NCBI GenBank assembly: GCA_027625915.1
Contig: JANTQA010000033.1
Span: 7,316,001-7,380,000, forward strand
DNA length: 64,000 bases
Direction: 5' to 3'
DNA from: Anaeramoeba flamelloides
Lineage: Eukaryota > Metamonada > Anaeramoebidae
Numbering within the stretch: the stretch's first letter is position 1; every line of letters begins with the position of its first letter. The translations under genes and the position numbers were made by a program. The notes under the pieces were generated by a model. It worked only from the letters and a program-made list of their open reading frames with translations, was not told the DNA's origin and ran no database searches. Shown piece after piece: positions 37,001-49,110 of the stretch.

Positions 37001-37998
37001 TGAAAAAATTGGTCGTCGAGAGCTGTCAAGTTGTTGTTATTAAGATTTATGTTTATCACATTTTTTAAATCACAGAACCCCGAGCTGATCCCACGAATGG
37101 AATTATTACTCATTTCAAAGCTATCCAAAGCTTGTAATTCTTTCAAAACCTGAGGAACGGAAGAAAATTTGTTGTCTGATAGCCTTAGTTGTGTAAGGTT
37201 CGTATTTTTTGAAAGCGCCGCAGGTAAAGTGCGTAATTGGTTCCTCTCGAGCAAAAGGGTGGTTAACGATTGACAATGGCCAATTTTTTTGGAGATTGTT
37301 GTTAGTTGGTTGGTTCCGAGATCCAAGAAGGCAATTTTTTTCAAAAAGCCAATCTCGGATGGTAATTTTTGTAATTGGTTATTTGAGAAGACCAGTGCTT
37401 TCAAATTTGCCAACGCCTTTAATTCATTTGCTGGGAAAATTTGAAATCTGTTGTAAGATAAATCCAATTTTAAGATTTTCTTCAGTTGCCCAAAATTTGT
37501 TGGTAAATTTTTTAATCGATTCTTACTTAAATTCAATTTTTTCAACCCATGAAGCTTGCACACGCCTGATGGTAACTCTTCAAATTTGTTATTAGATAAA
37601 GACAATACAACCAAGTGCTTCAAGCTTTGCGTCCTGTCAGGCAAAGTCTTTAATTGGTTCTGGCTCAAGTCGAGGAAAGTTAGCCGAAACAAATTGCCGA
37701 TTTCTGGTGGAATCTGCTTGATACAATTGTGTGACAAATTTAGCTTGTCCAAACCTTGGATCGAAAACAGTGATTTTGGTATCGATGCGATCTTGTTATA
37801 ACTCAGATTTAATAGTGTGAGCTTTTTGCTTTTGGCTAATGCTTGCGGAAGCTCATGGATTTGGTTTCCGCTTAAATTCAGCCTTTTTACTTGCAAATAT
37901 AAAAAATGTTCAGTTGGTAGATTCGTAAGTCTTTGATCTTTTAAATTTACACTTTCTAAATCCTCTTTGTTGGATAAAATTTGGGATTGGTTACCCAT
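34007..37998 (-). CDS. leucine-rich-repeat protein phosphatase 2C (LRR-PP2C)
   Basis: Two exons, 37998-36680 and 36422-34007, joined across a 257-nt intron in phase 2. The junction reads VLNASNNK|FDEFPKELFFLENL, a seamless leucine-rich repeat. Product: 1244 aa. Residues about 15-600 are LRRs (LxxLxLSxNxL). Residues about 658-1085 are a PP2C/PPM Ser/Thr phosphatase with metal and phosphate residues present: RRDNMEDA, LYDGHGG, GSTAVISMILGD, IGDSRAVL, SRAFGDY, LACDGVWDVMSD and STDNISVIVIDL. An Asn/Lys-rich insert of over 100 residues splits the catalytic domain after LSKRI, and the C-terminal tail is Asn-rich. The N-terminus MGNQSQ might be myristoylated, though Gln at position 6 is poor. The order LRR then PP2C recalls PHLPP and amoebal LRR-phosphatases; no PH domain is seen. 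The acceptor follows a 14-A run, which is unusual. Confidence 0.85.
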
Positions 37999-38929
37999 CT
38001 ATAAAAAAAACAAAATATCTTTTGAAAAAATTAACAAAAAATAAAAAGTACTTGTCTTTTTTGTTTTAAGACACAAACTTTATATTATTATAAAACAGAA
38101 AACCAACTTTAAAAAATCTTGCCTTAAATTTTGCAGAATTTTGGAATTGACTTTGGTTTGTTTTTTTATTTTTTTTTATTGTTCCAAAAAGTGGTATTTT
38201 CCTGTAAATCTTTATTTTGGTTCTGTTATGTTTTTTGTATAAATTGGAGATCACTTTCTATTTTTTTGGGAAAGCATTCTTTTTTTCAAAAATTTTGAAA
38301 AGAAAAAATTATACCGTTTATTTCAATTTTTATTTTTGTAACTTTGATTTCAAAAATTTGAGAGTATTTTTCATTTACAAGTTTTTTGGAAAAACTATTC
38401 CAATTTATTAGCGATATTTTATTTTTGAAAACATTACTCTTTTGAAATATAGAAAAAAGAGTTTTAGGTTGAATAAGAGTGATTTTTTTCATTCAAAAAT
38501 CTTTTTCTAGCTAATTTGATCAATTGCAAATTGTGATAAAGCTTTTATAAAATCTTGACGATTTTGCAATACTTTCCTCGAAGGAAAAAATAAATTCTGA
38601 AAACAAAAGTGAACCAAAATTACAAATTGAATTTCTGTTTTAGATCAATTATAAATTATTTTTTCAAAAGTTATCATAATTTTATGTAAAAAAAAAAGGA
38701 TAGTTATTACATTAATGGAGATTCGAATTCATTTTTTACAATATTCCCGACGTGTGAAAAAACACCTGTTTTTGAGCTTTTTTTCTTTTGAAATAAGTTA
38801 TATCGAATGAACTTTCAGATTGAACATTAAGAAAGAAAAAAGAATAAATGTTAAAACAATTTGCAAAAAAAAAAACATACAGAAAATACATTAAAACTTA
38901 AACATGAAAAAAAAAGTAAAAGGATAAAA

Positions 38930-39180
38930 AATATACCACAACAGAGAAAACATTCTATTTGTTGCAAAATAAAAAGAACAAAATTTTCATTTGGCTTTCC
39001 AAAAAAAGATTTGAAAAATCAATGTAAATTGTCAAATTTTTTATTTCTGTAAAACCAGATTAAATTATTAAACCAATACCCCTTTGAGAATTGTGGACTT
39101 TGGTGATTTCTTTTAATTCTTGGGAATGTGATTTTTTTTGGACAGTTGACTGAAAATTTTGATCTTTTTATTTAACAATT
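38930..39180 (+). repeat. dispersed repeat (partners 47520-47763 and 48310-48420)
   Basis: Shared blocks are TTGTTGCAAAATAAA, ACAAAATTTTCATT, CCAAAAAAAGATTT, TTTTAATTCTTGGGAATGTG and GAAAATTTTGATCTTTTTAT. It is in the same orientation as the 47.5-kb copy. It includes a short Lys-rich open frame that I treat as repeat sequence. Confidence 0.6.
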
Positions 39181-39514
39181 AACAGTTTCATTTTTTCAAT
39201 TAAATTCAGCAATAACTTTTGAAATAAAGATTTGATTGTAATTAAAATTGAAAAATATGCTTCTTTTTAGACTAGTAAAAAAATACTTGAAAATTATCTC
39301 TCTACTAAGCCAAATAAAAATTACAAAAATTTGATAATTAAAAATAAAAAATTATTACTAAAAACTTGCATTTTTTTTTGCAATTCTAATTAGTATCTAA
39401 GAAAGTTGTAAACCATTTTCAAAATTGGCATGTATAATAATGTTTATTATACAAATGTATTTTAAAAATATAAATTTACTGATTTTTTATTGAAAAACTT
39501 TTTCGAATCATGTT

Positions 39515-39893
39515 ATGTTAAGAAGAAGATTTTTTGATATCAAACATAGGTGTTTGGAAAGAAATTACATAACCTCAATTGTCTTAATGTTTATTGGTAT
39601 TTTCGAAGATTTTTTATTGGTAAGTTTTATGGTATTTTAAATTTAAATGCTATATTATTCAGAGATTATTCTTTTTGAATTCTGATTTTTTTAAATTTAG
39701 GTTTCAACCTTCACCCCCAACCCCTAATATAAATTATATAATAAAAAATCTTCAAATTGATAAACCGATTTTAGAAATTACAAACCATTTCTTTGCTAAT
39801 TTCTCTTTTATAAAAAATGGCCATATTTGGAATTTTGTTGGCATTTATTATCTAAATCCTAATAAAACAAAAATTTTTCGCTGTACTTTCTAA
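39515..39893 (+). CDS. small unknown two-exon gene
   Basis: Exon 1 39515-39619 (35 codons from ATG, MLRRRFFDIKHRCLERNYIT) and exon 2 39663-39893 join in phase 0 across a 43-nt intron with a GTAAGT donor and TATTATTCAG acceptor. The product is 111 aa, basic and aromatic. It has a hydrophobic stretch (SIVLMFIGIFEDFLL), a proline patch FQPSPPTPNI, and the C-terminal NGHIWNFVGIYYLNPNKTKI. I do not recognise a family. Frame, splice signals and composition support coding, but the intron is the shortest in the window. It could be a fragment of a larger or decaying gene. Confidence 0.4.
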
Positions 39894-41044
39894 ATGACTT
39901 TTGTACAAGATTATAAACACCACACCTCCTGTTTAACTACCGAATATCTGGTTTTTGGAACTCTTTTACAATAATTGATTTTGGAAAAAATTAAGTTTTT
40001 TTTTAATGAAGAAAGATATATATATAGATATATATATATATATGCCATTTCTTGTATTTTTCAAATTATATTTGTTGAAAACATTTAAGAGCTAAATTAG
40101 AGAATAAATTCATCTTAAAAAAACCAAAAATCCAGTTTTCACTAAATATGTGATATTTTTAAAATTATGGGGCTTTTTTTTTTCTTGTTAAAAGAGAACA
40201 CCTAGTTCATTACCTAATAGTCACACCCACCCAAATGGATTCAAAGCTTATTCAGTGATTTTTTTAAGTAAAAGGATAAAATAGTAATGTAATTTGTGAT
40301 CATTAAAATGTATTTTTTTTCTTTTTTTTTATTGGATATTTGTTAAAGTGAAACACTTTTTTTTTAAGAAAAATTTTATATATGATCTTTGATTTTTGTG
40401 AATTTCTTTTTCTATTGTTGAACTTTAAGAAATTTATTTAATTAGATATTTTTAAAAAATATTGAAAAATGTATTTTAAAATATCTTTATTAAACTCAAG
40501 GATAATAAAAAGTTTTTAATCTATAAAATTATTGTCATTTATTTATTAATTCTTAAAAATATTTCAATTTCTTAATAAGTATGGCATGAATTAATTCGAG
40601 ATCAGAAATTATAATCTCATTAATTTTATATGAAATTCTTTATGACGGGATAAATTAGTGATTATTTTTATATCCTTGATCTGAAAAATTATTTTCTAAG
40701 AGGATTAGAATCGATTAAATTTCTTACGTAATATAAAATTATAACTCAATTTTCTTGTTTAAATAATTGTTCATGTTCTAATCCGATTATTCATTTTTTT
40801 TTTTTTGAAATTTGGGGTACATTACTTTTACTAAAAACAGTGGATATTGTTCCTTCATTTTTTTCTAAATATTTTCATGAATATAAACAAATATTTTACT
40901 TAAAGGCTCAACCAAAAAAGAAAAATTCAATTTTTTTCAAGAATCAACCATACTTATGATGTTTCAGAAAAAAAGAGAAATATTAAACTTTTATTTAGAG
41001 CCGATATTCATCAATGTAATAAATTTATAAACTATAAATTTCTA

Positions 41045-41569
41045 TTACAGCCTTTCCAACCCTACCGTGAAATCTATGATAATTTGAAAATTCGTTTTCT
41101 ATCTCACACTTTCATTTCTATCACAGGATTTTACGGTCTTGTGAAAGCCTATTACAAACCGTGAAATTTTATAAGTGAGCAAAAATTTCTCATAGAGAAA
41201 AAATTTAAATTTGAATTTTTCACTTCAAACCTTATCTATGATCAACAATTTCCAAAAATTTTTCAATTTTTTTCAGGATCTTCAATTTTTAAACACCTAA
41301 AAATCAAAAGACAGGACCATTTTAAGGAAATTACTAAATTGGATCTCCATTCTTGGGAATCTTTGTTTTGGATTTTTGAATTTGTTTCATAAACAACAAG
41401 ATTTTTTTTTCAGTTTGAATCACATAAGAATTTTTTCAAAAAAATCTATGTCAAACCATAAAATCTGTAATAGCATATAATAGAAGATTCTTTTTTTTGT
41501 GTTTAACAGAGACAAAAAAGTCAATTTCTATGTCTGTCAAATTTCACGGTACGGCTGGAACGGCTGTAA
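41045..41569. mobile_element. 525-bp non-autonomous TIR element with TA target duplication
   Basis: The left end TTACAGCCTTTCCAACCCTA and the right end (reverse complement of TACGGCTGGAACGGCTGTAA) form inverted repeats of about 30 bp. TA lies on both sides (41043-44 and 41570-71). Internal partial repeats of the ends (ACGGTCTTGTGAAAGCC, TGTAATAGCA) are visible. There is no transposase frame. TA target and short TIRs fit Tc1/mariner- or PIF/Harbinger-type MITEs; the superfamily is not settled. Confidence 0.65.
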
Positions 41570-41584
41570 TAAAAAAAAAAAGTT

Positions 41585-42430
41585 AAAAAGATTTTGGGAC
41601 CCTTTCATTGATACGTCTTGTGCAAAATTTCTCAATTTCTTTCAAAAATTACAATTGTCAAAAATAAGATTTTTTCTCTGTAAATGTATAATTTTTATAA
41701 GAAAACACAAAGATGTAATTTTCTTAATGTTTATTTCGAGTTTCAGACAATTTTTTTCAAAATTTACTTTTTTACGTTAGAGGAATAAAAAAGATAACAA
41801 AAAACAAAAAGTAAAAAAAAAAACAAAAAAAAAAATTTGCGTAATAAGAAAAAATGTTAAGATCTAAAAATTGAATATCTATTTTGAGAAGGATAATGAA
41901 TTAAACGCATTAGACTCAAAACAAATCAAGCCAAAAATGAAAAATTTACCCTTTTTTAACAATAAACCCAACCTAGATTGTTGAAAAATAAGAAAAATAC
42001 AAAACTTCTGATTAGGATTGAAATTCATAAAAAAAAATACCTAAAAAAACCATAAATTTCAAAAAAAAAAAAAAGTTTAAAAAAATTTTTTATTATCTTT
42101 CATTGAATTGTATTATGCAAATTTGTCAATTTCAATGTACAATTATAATTGTAGATAATTAGATTTTTTGTTTGTAAATGTATAATTTTTAAGAGAAAAC
42201 ACAAAGATGTAATTTTCTTAATGTTAATTTGAAGTTTCAGACAATTTTTTGTAAAATTTACTTTTTATAAAAAAAAAATTCAAAAATAAAGAAGAAACAG
42301 AAAAAAAAAAAAAAAATTAAAAAATACAAAAAAATAAAAATTTTGAGTAAATTTGAAAACATTATTCTGAAAAGATAAATGAATAAATCTCATAGAATCT
42401 ATCTTATTTCTTTTATAAAACTGGTCCTCT
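41585..42430 (+). repeat. diverged tandem duplication, unit about 490 bp
   Basis: 41585-41790 and 42075-42275 are direct repeats. Their best conserved core is AAAACACAAAGATGTAATTTTCTTAATGTT (split here by position: about 41703-41732 and 42192-42221), followed by GTTTCAGACAATTTTTT. Weaker similarity continues to about 42430. The first unit abuts the right end of the 525-bp TIR element. No gene is supported. Confidence 0.6.
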
Positions 42431-44731
42431 TCACTAATAAAGTGTTTAATTGTAAATAAATACAAATGTTGTTGAATCAATCTGTATTCATATTTCACTT
42501 AATTCGATGTTATAAATTTCCTAATAAGAAAAGCACATAGAGGATTGTTTATGAAACGTGAAAAAAAAAAGCTAAACACTTGACAATTTTGATCTAGATT
42601 GTATTAAATTTCTTTGTAGAATTCTTGAAAAAATCAATTTTTGATATTACTATTCAGATATCCATATTTTTTTTTTAATTGATTCTTTATAATAAACACT
42701 AACTATTTATCTATGGGCATTATTTTAATTCAACTTCCAAAATTATCTTATCACACTTTAATCATATAATATTTCATAGTTTTAAACTTTTTCTATATAT
42801 ATATTTTCCCTTTTGATATTCAAAAAAAAAAAAAAAATTCGAAGATGTAGAATCATTATAGAATTTTTTTAGAATAGAAAACTTATAAAGAAATTTTAGA
42901 ATTTAAAAAATCATTTGAATTTTCACAATAATGTCAATTTTTTGTTATATTGGGTGTTAACTATTTTTTTGTAAAAATGGTATCAAAATTGTTTTCTTGT
43001 AATAGAGATATTTTGAAATAGAAATAATTTATAAAAATTTAATTGACTCTATTATTTATCGGAATTAAATATCACCTTTTTTCAAATCAAAGTAGTTCCT
43101 CCGAGAATCTTTGAATTATTAAAAAAGACACATTTTTTTTTTTTTTTTTGGATCTGTCTTAATTATTTAAAATTTTAAATTACTCAGACACAGATCACAT
43201 TTTTTAGAAAATAAAATTGTACTTTAAGAATAAATTTCCAATATTATTTATTTAATGATCGGTTGTATCTGGGAATAATCCTGATTAACTTATTCTATAA
43301 AAACACTAACTGGTTGATAAACTTTAAATTATCAGACCAATATTTCTTTATTACAAATAAAATTGATCATTTCTTCATGTATTTGATATTACTTATAACG
43401 GGATTAATTGACCAATTAAAAAATATACAATTGTTTGAAAAAAGACATTTTTTATAATTTTTGTTTTTATTAAACCTAAATTGTAATAATTTTCAGTATC
43501 AATGATAAACTTATTTTCAACCAAAGTTCTTTAAATAAAAACCCCCAATATAGTTTAGCTTTTATTGTTGAAATTTCAAGAATAAATATGATCCGGGTAA
43601 AATAATATACATATTACAGACTCATTAAGATACATATTAAGTAAATCAAAACAATTCAATAAATTTCCTTAAAAATTCAAAAAACAAAAAATTCTGTTTG
43701 ACCAAAGACTTAAATTATGTTCATTTTGGTCATTTCAATTGAAGATCATAAGTAAATCCCACTATAAAATAAATGATTTTTCTGTAATCATTCCCACCGT
43801 TTTAAATACCTTAGAATAACACATTTTTACTTAGTGACTATTGATCGTGCTAAAAAAAAATTTGAAAAAAAATTACCTATTAAAAAAAATCAAAAAGCAA
43901 AATGTTAAAAGATTATTTTACTTTTGAAATCTCTAAAATAATTTTTTTCTTGAAATATCTATTCAAAACCATTTAAACACATAATAATTCATGCATTACA
44001 ACTTGTTTTCTCAACTCAAAAATAATTTATTTAAGAATCTTCTTATTTTATTCTGATATCAGCAATAAAAAATAAATATAAAATCTAATGAAAGAATATC
44101 CAAATTATCCATTTTCTCTATAAAAAGTTGAGTTTAGAGAACCTAATTTATAAAATAATAATTATAATCTCCAAAATGATGAAAATTTTAAGAAAATAAG
44201 AATTTGAATTTTTTCCTTTCAGGTAACAGCCTTTTATATCTAAAAAGTATAAATTTCAGTGAATCGTGAGAAAAGTGATCAAACATCTGATTCCTTAATA
44301 CTAATTTTAAATATTTAGGAATCCACTTTTATGACCACCTTTTCATTTTAAAATCTAATTTAAGGTAATAAAGTACCGAAACGAGAGGAAAAGACAATAT
44401 CGAGATTTTACAGATAAAAAAAAAAAAAAGTTAAAAAAGTGAAAATAACAAATTTCAAAAAACATTAATGGATAAAAAAAATAATTGAGAGTAATATTAT
44501 TTATGATTTTTTATAATAAAATAAGATAATATAAAAGAAATGATCAAAAAAATTAATTAAAAATCAAATTTTAATCTCGAATAAAACAAAAATTGATCAA
44601 AAATAATTTTTAAAATGTTCGAAAATATAAAGAATAATAAAATGTTAATTATATATATATATAATCCTATCTACACACTATATTATATAAACTATTTCTT
44701 TAAAAACCACAATCAATTATTGTTTACAAGC

Positions 44732-46717
44732 TTACAATTCATCGTGAGGGATATTTTGTTCATCCATGTTTGGCATACCGCCTTCTGGGTTAGCTTGTTG
44801 GTAAAGTTTGGAAAGGATTGGGAGAGCGATATCTTCTAATTCCTTTTGCTTGGCCTTCAAATCTTCTGTATCGGCTTCGAAATTTTCTTCGAGCCAGGCG
44901 ATTGCCTCGTCTGCTGCTGTTTCAATTGTTTCCTTGTCCTCGTCTGTAATATTTTCTGCAATTGATTCTTCGTCGTTGACTGTAAATTTCAAATTGTAGG
45001 CGTATTGCTCTAAATGATTTCTTGCTTCAATTTTTTCTTTTGATTTACGATCTTCTTCTGCATAAAGCTCTGCTTCGTCGACCATTCTTTGGATGTCTTC
45101 TTCTGATAGCCTGCCTCTTTCGTTTTTGATTGTGATGGCTTCCGATTTACCGGTACCTTTGTCCATCGCGGAGACATGCAAAATACCATTTTTATCGAGG
45201 GTGAATTCGACTTCGATTTGGGGTACGCCTCTCCTAGCGGGTGGGATTCCTGTTAATTCAAATTTACCCAACAGATGGTTGTCCTTGGTTAGGGAACGTT
45301 CGCCTTCGAAGACTTGGATGAGCACGGCGGGTTGGTTATCTTGGTAGGTCGAAAAGACTTGGGATTTGACGTTTGGGACAACAGTGTTTTTGTCGATGAC
45401 CTTGGTAAAGACACCGCCAACTGTTTCAATTCCGAGGGACAATGGGGTTACGTCGAGTAATAATAGCCCCTCAACATCTTCTTCGTCACTTAAGATACCA
45501 CCTTGCACGGCAGCACCAAAGGCAACGGCCTCGTCTGGGTTGATGTCCTTATTGAGCTCTCGGCCATTGAAGAAATCTGAAAGCAATTGCTGGATTTTGG
45601 GGATTCTTGTAGATCCTCCGACCAAGACTACATCGTCAATTTCGTGCTTTTGGTAGCCAGATTCCTGTAAGACAGTTTTGACTGGGTTCATTGTCTTTTT
45701 GAAAAGATCCATACAGAGCTGTTCAAATTTGGCTCGCGTGAGGGTCTCGGAAAAGTCAATTCCGTCAACTAACGAATCAACTTCAATTTTGACTTGTTGG
45801 AGTGTACTCAGGGTTCTTTTGCCTTTCTCGACGGCTTGCACAAGTCTTTGCATGGCCTTTTTATCTTTAGTGATGTCTTTTTTGTATTTTCGCTTGATCA
45901 GGGCAGTGAAGTGATCCATAATTCTTCGATTGAAATCTTCCCCTCCAAGATGGGTATCGCCAGAGGTGGCAACAACTTCAAAGACGCCCTCATCGATCAT
46001 CAACATGGAGACATCAAAGGTACCGCCACCAAGATCAAAGACTAAGACCTTCCTTTCTCCGCCTTGCTTATTTAAACCATAGGCAATTGCGGCAGCTGTT
46101 GGCTCGTTGATGATTCTGAGCACATTTAATCCTGAAATGGTTCCGGCGTCCTTTGTGGCTTGTCTTTGTGCGTCGTTAAAGTATGCTGGTACTGTGACAA
46201 CAGCACTTTTGACTTCCTTCCCTAAATAGTTTTCGGCGATTTCCTTCATTTTGGTAAGAACCATGGCGCTAATTTCCTCAGGAACAAATTCTTTTTTTTC
46301 CCCTTGGAATTCAACTGTCACAGCTGGCCTGTCCCCTTTGTTGAAAAGTTCAAATGGCCACATTTCCTTGTCTTGTTGCACTTCCTTGTCTTCAAATTTC
46401 CTTCCAATGAGTCTTTTGGCGTCATAGACGGTGTTTTCAGGGTTTTGTGAGGCTTGGTTTTTAGCTGCGTCTCCAATGAGCCTTTCGTTTTCGGTAAAGG
46501 CAACATAACTTGGCGTAATTCGATTACCTTGTTCGTTTGCAATGATCTCAACTTGGCCGTTCTTGTAGACACCAACACATGAATAGGTGGTTCCAAGATC
46601 AATACCAATTACGATTCCAGTGGATTCCCCGTCTCTTTCTCCTTCACTTCGAACAAGTGTTGTTAAAAAGGTACAGAGGAAAACAATTAAGAGAAATTTT
46701 TTAATTCCAATTGTCAT
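44732..46717 (-). CDS. BiP: BiP/GRP78, ER-resident Hsp70 chaperone
   Basis: Single exon, 661 aa from ATG 46717; an in-frame upstream TTG is not needed. The N-terminus [20 protein letters not shown] is a signal peptide. The ATPase domain carries [50 protein letters not shown] and [14 protein letters not shown]. The interdomain linker is [17 protein letters not shown], followed by a beta-sandwich substrate-binding domain and a helical lid. It ends in HDEL, the ER-retrieval signal. Length is typical for the family. It folds secretory proteins and controls ER stress sensing. Codon use is markedly less AT-rich than neighbouring genes, as expected for a highly expressed gene. No intron was seen. 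Confidence 0.98.
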   Translation of the reverse strand: MTIGIKKFLLIVFLCTFLTTLVRSEGERDGESTGIVIGIDLGTTYSCVGVYKNGQVEIIANEQGNRITPSYVAFTENERLIGDAAKNQASQNPENTVYDAKRLIGRKFEDKEVQQDKEMWPFELFNKGDRPAVTVEFQGEKKEFVPEEISAMVLTKMKEIAENYLGKEVKSAVVTVPAYFNDAQRQATKDAGTISGLNVLRIINEPTAAAIAYGLNKQGGERKVLVFDLGGGTFDVSMLMIDEGVFEVVATSGDTHLGGEDFNRRIMDHFTALIKRKYKKDITKDKKAMQRLVQAVEKGKRTLSTLQQVKIEVDSLVDGIDFSETLTRAKFEQLCMDLFKKTMNPVKTVLQESGYQKHEIDDVVLVGGSTRIPKIQQLLSDFFNGRELNKDINPDEAVAFGAAVQGGILSDEEDVEGLLLLDVTPLSLGIETVGGVFTKVIDKNTVVPNVKSQVFSTYQDNQPAVLIQVFEGERSLTKDNHLLGKFELTGIPPARRGVPQIEVEFTLDKNGILHVSAMDKGTGKSEAITIKNERGRLSEEDIQRMVDEAELYAEEDRKSKEKIEARNHLEQYAYNLKFTVNDEESIAENITDEDKETIETAADEAIAWLEENFEADTEDLKAKQKELEDIALPILSKLYQQANPEGGMPNMDEQNIPHDEL

Positions 46718-46871
46718 TTTTTGTTTTTGTTTATAAGTTTGGTTCAAGACGGTAAATTACAATATTTATTGTAAAGAGTAAGATAGGTTGTGGTTTTTTT
46801 TACAATAAAAGAGAGATGATAAAAAAAAATGATTAAAAAATTCTTCTTCTTCTTTTTTTATATTTCTTTCG

Positions 46872-46885
46872 TGATGACCTCATCA
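46872..46885. promoter_or_regulatory. possible bZIP-type palindrome upstream of BiP
   Basis: TGATGACCTCATCA, about 155 bp upstream of the BiP start codon. The arms TGATGA/TCATCA are exact inverted repeats, and the centre TGACCTCA is one base from a CRE (TGACGTCA). BiP genes in other eukaryotes are induced by bZIP factors (Hac1/XBP1/ATF6). A role here is inference from position and symmetry only. Confidence 0.25.
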
Positions 46886-47519
46886 GAATTTTTTTCAAAA
46901 AAAGTAAGTTTTTACTTTAGAGAATAATTGTGAAGATTTTCTTTTTGAGTTAATTAGATTGGTTTAACACCATGTATATGTTTATTAAAAGATTATCTTG
47001 ATACGAAGTAAATTTTTGGATTTCTTAATTTAATTAAAAAAAAATCTTTGACAAGTTTTTTGTTAGAAATCGAAATCAAAAAAATCAATCTTAAGTTTAG
47101 TAATAGTTTCAATATTTTAACTGATTTCTAGACCAGAAATCGAAATTTCATTTAATTTTTTTTAATTTTTGGTTTTGATGATATCGTAAGATTTATTTAA
47201 ATTAATCAACTCGTCAAAATATTTTATTGATTTTAAATTTGGATTTAGGAACTGTCCTTTAAAAACCGAACGAGACAAAATTTGGTTCTCATTTCCAGAA
47301 GGTTGGTTATTTCAAAGGAATCTAATTTCAGTTAGTAATTATTTGATAATTCTTCAATCTCAAATATTCTCTTTAATTTGGGGCTTCTAAGTCCACCCAA
47401 AACACACCAGAAATACACAACATTAGTCCCAATCAAATAGTTCAAGATATAACAAATTTCAATTTATTTCGATTTGCAAAAAAAAAAGAAGAAAGAAGTT
47501 AGGTGGAAGTATATTTTCT

Positions 47520-47763
47520 TTATTATTTTTCTTCAGAAATTACCATTTGTTGCAAAATAAATGAAACAAAATTTTCATTCATCTTTCCAAAAAAAGATTT
47601 TTCAAATCATGTAAAATTTTCAAATTTTTAATTCCATAAACAAGTTGACATTATTAACTTTCCTTTTCGAATTGGGGACTTTTGAGAATTATTTTAATTC
47701 TTGGGAATGTGTTTTTTTTGAAAGTTGAATAGAAATTTTGATCTTTTTTATTTTACAATTAAT
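47520..47763 (+). repeat. dispersed repeat, partner of 38930-39180
   Basis: Same block order as at 38930-39180. A shorter relative follows at 48310-48420 (CCATTTGTTACGAAATAAA). MITE-2 copy B starts where the similarity to 39.18 kb ends. Confidence 0.6.
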
Positions 47764-47928
47764 ACTGGTATTTGAATTTTAAATGGGAAAGAATTTTCAC
47801 TTCCTTTTCCATATTTTTTTTTTATAAATATAGTTCTTAAAGAAAGAGGTTCTCTATCTATGTTCTCTTAAAAAAGAGAAATTAAAAATGAAGTGAAAAA
47901 AAATCCCATTTATTATTCAAATACCAGT
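47764..47928. repeat. MITE family 2, copy B (best preserved)
   Basis: 165 bp. The left end ACTGGTATTTGAATTTTAAA...TTTTCACTTC is mirrored by the right end GAAGTGAAAAAAAATCCC...TTCAAATACCAGT, giving terminal inverted repeats of about 40 bp. The core is AT-rich and non-coding. Copy A is at 4735-4888. Confidence 0.7.
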
Positions 47929-48419
47929 AATAGGAAAACATAAAGCCCAATTCCAATAAATTCGTTAAATACAAATTCAAAAGTGAAAATTAAAATGAGA
48001 CCAGTTTAATATACACTGGTCAAAATAACCCGTGTTTTTTATTATAACCAATTTCTAAAATTTAACTCAAACAAAAAAATATTGGCTGAGTGTAGAAATA
48101 AATCAAACAAATTAATGTGATAAAAACAATATATAAACCTGAAATAGGATTCTTTAAATAAATTTTAAAAAAGAATTATGAAGATATTGAAAGATTAAAA
48201 TGTAATTTTTTAACATAAAAAAGAGCACAATTTCATTTTTTCAATTTTTCTTAAAAAATCATTTAATCTCAGAAATTTTGTAAATATGAAGAAATTTTTG
48301 TAACAAAAGCATTTAATACCATTTGTTACGAAATAAATGGAACAAGGTTTTCATTCAGCTATACCAAAAAAGATATAAAAAATCAGATAACATTTCGAAT
48401 TTTTAATACTTAAGGGATG

Positions 48420-49110
48420 AGCGTCACCATAGATTTCTCTATAATCAAAGTATATTGTAATTGGGTGTAAATGGTATTAATGCACCATGGCTCGAATAGC
48501 TCTAAAAAATCTATTATAAATCTTATTGCACAATAAATTATTACATTTTTTAGTAAAGATAAACCTAAAAAAAGTTTCATTTTGGAATAATTTTTTTTAA
48601 TTCCTTTTCCAAATCTAAAAATAAAAACCCAAAATACAAAAGTATTCCTGGTATTTAATAATTTAGATTTAGAACTTCCAAAAGTAACTATTTTTAGAAT
48701 TTTTGAATTTCAAAGATTAACTCAATAATCATCAACATAAAAGTACAAAGACTGATTAGTTTGGTTTGCTTTTGATAAGTCTACTTATAGCATCAATATA
48801 TTTCCAAGATTTGAGAAATAATTTGACAAAAAACTTTATTGGTTAATTATTTAATTTTTTAAAAAAAACGAATTTTTTAGTAACTAATCTACATTTCACC
48901 ATAAATTTAAGAAAGATATTTTATGACTTTGTAGTCTGAATATTGATAATTCAATCTTTAAATTTATGGCGAAATGCAGATTTTATTCTGAATTTGCTGG
49001 GTTTTTTACTAATACATAGATCATTTTTAATTGATGAGATCAACAAATATTACTACTTGACTAATCGATTTATTAGAGTCATTTGGGGCGCATTATTTCT
49101 ATCACTGTAA
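48420..49110 (+). repeat. 800-bp dispersed repeat family, second copy
   Basis: Partner of 32690-33480 and 59330-59900. It shares GTATATTGTAATTGGGTGTAAA with the third copy (there GTGTATTGTAATTGATAGTAAA) and ACTCAATAATCATCAACAT with the first. It ends with an inverted repeat: CTACATTTCACCATAAATTT against AAATTTATGGCGAAATGCAG. Confidence 0.65.

Larger units (their letters stand above)
37999..44731. other. intergenic region, repeat-rich, with one small gene
   Basis: 6.7 kb between BiP and the LRR-PP2C gene. It contains a dispersed repeat (38930-39180), a small two-exon gene (39515-39893), a TA tract (40017-40042), a 525-bp TIR element (41045-41569) and a tandem duplication (41585-42430). A stretch near 40196-40260 is less AT-rich and open in two frames (for example HYLIVTPTQMDSKLIQ) but is not callable. 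42440-44700 shows nothing beyond AT-rich sequence. Confidence 0.6.

Noticed and set aside
44808-46045. Several plus-strand frames of 63-96 codons
   Set aside because: Antisense shadows of BiP, which has full-length family similarity on the minus strand.
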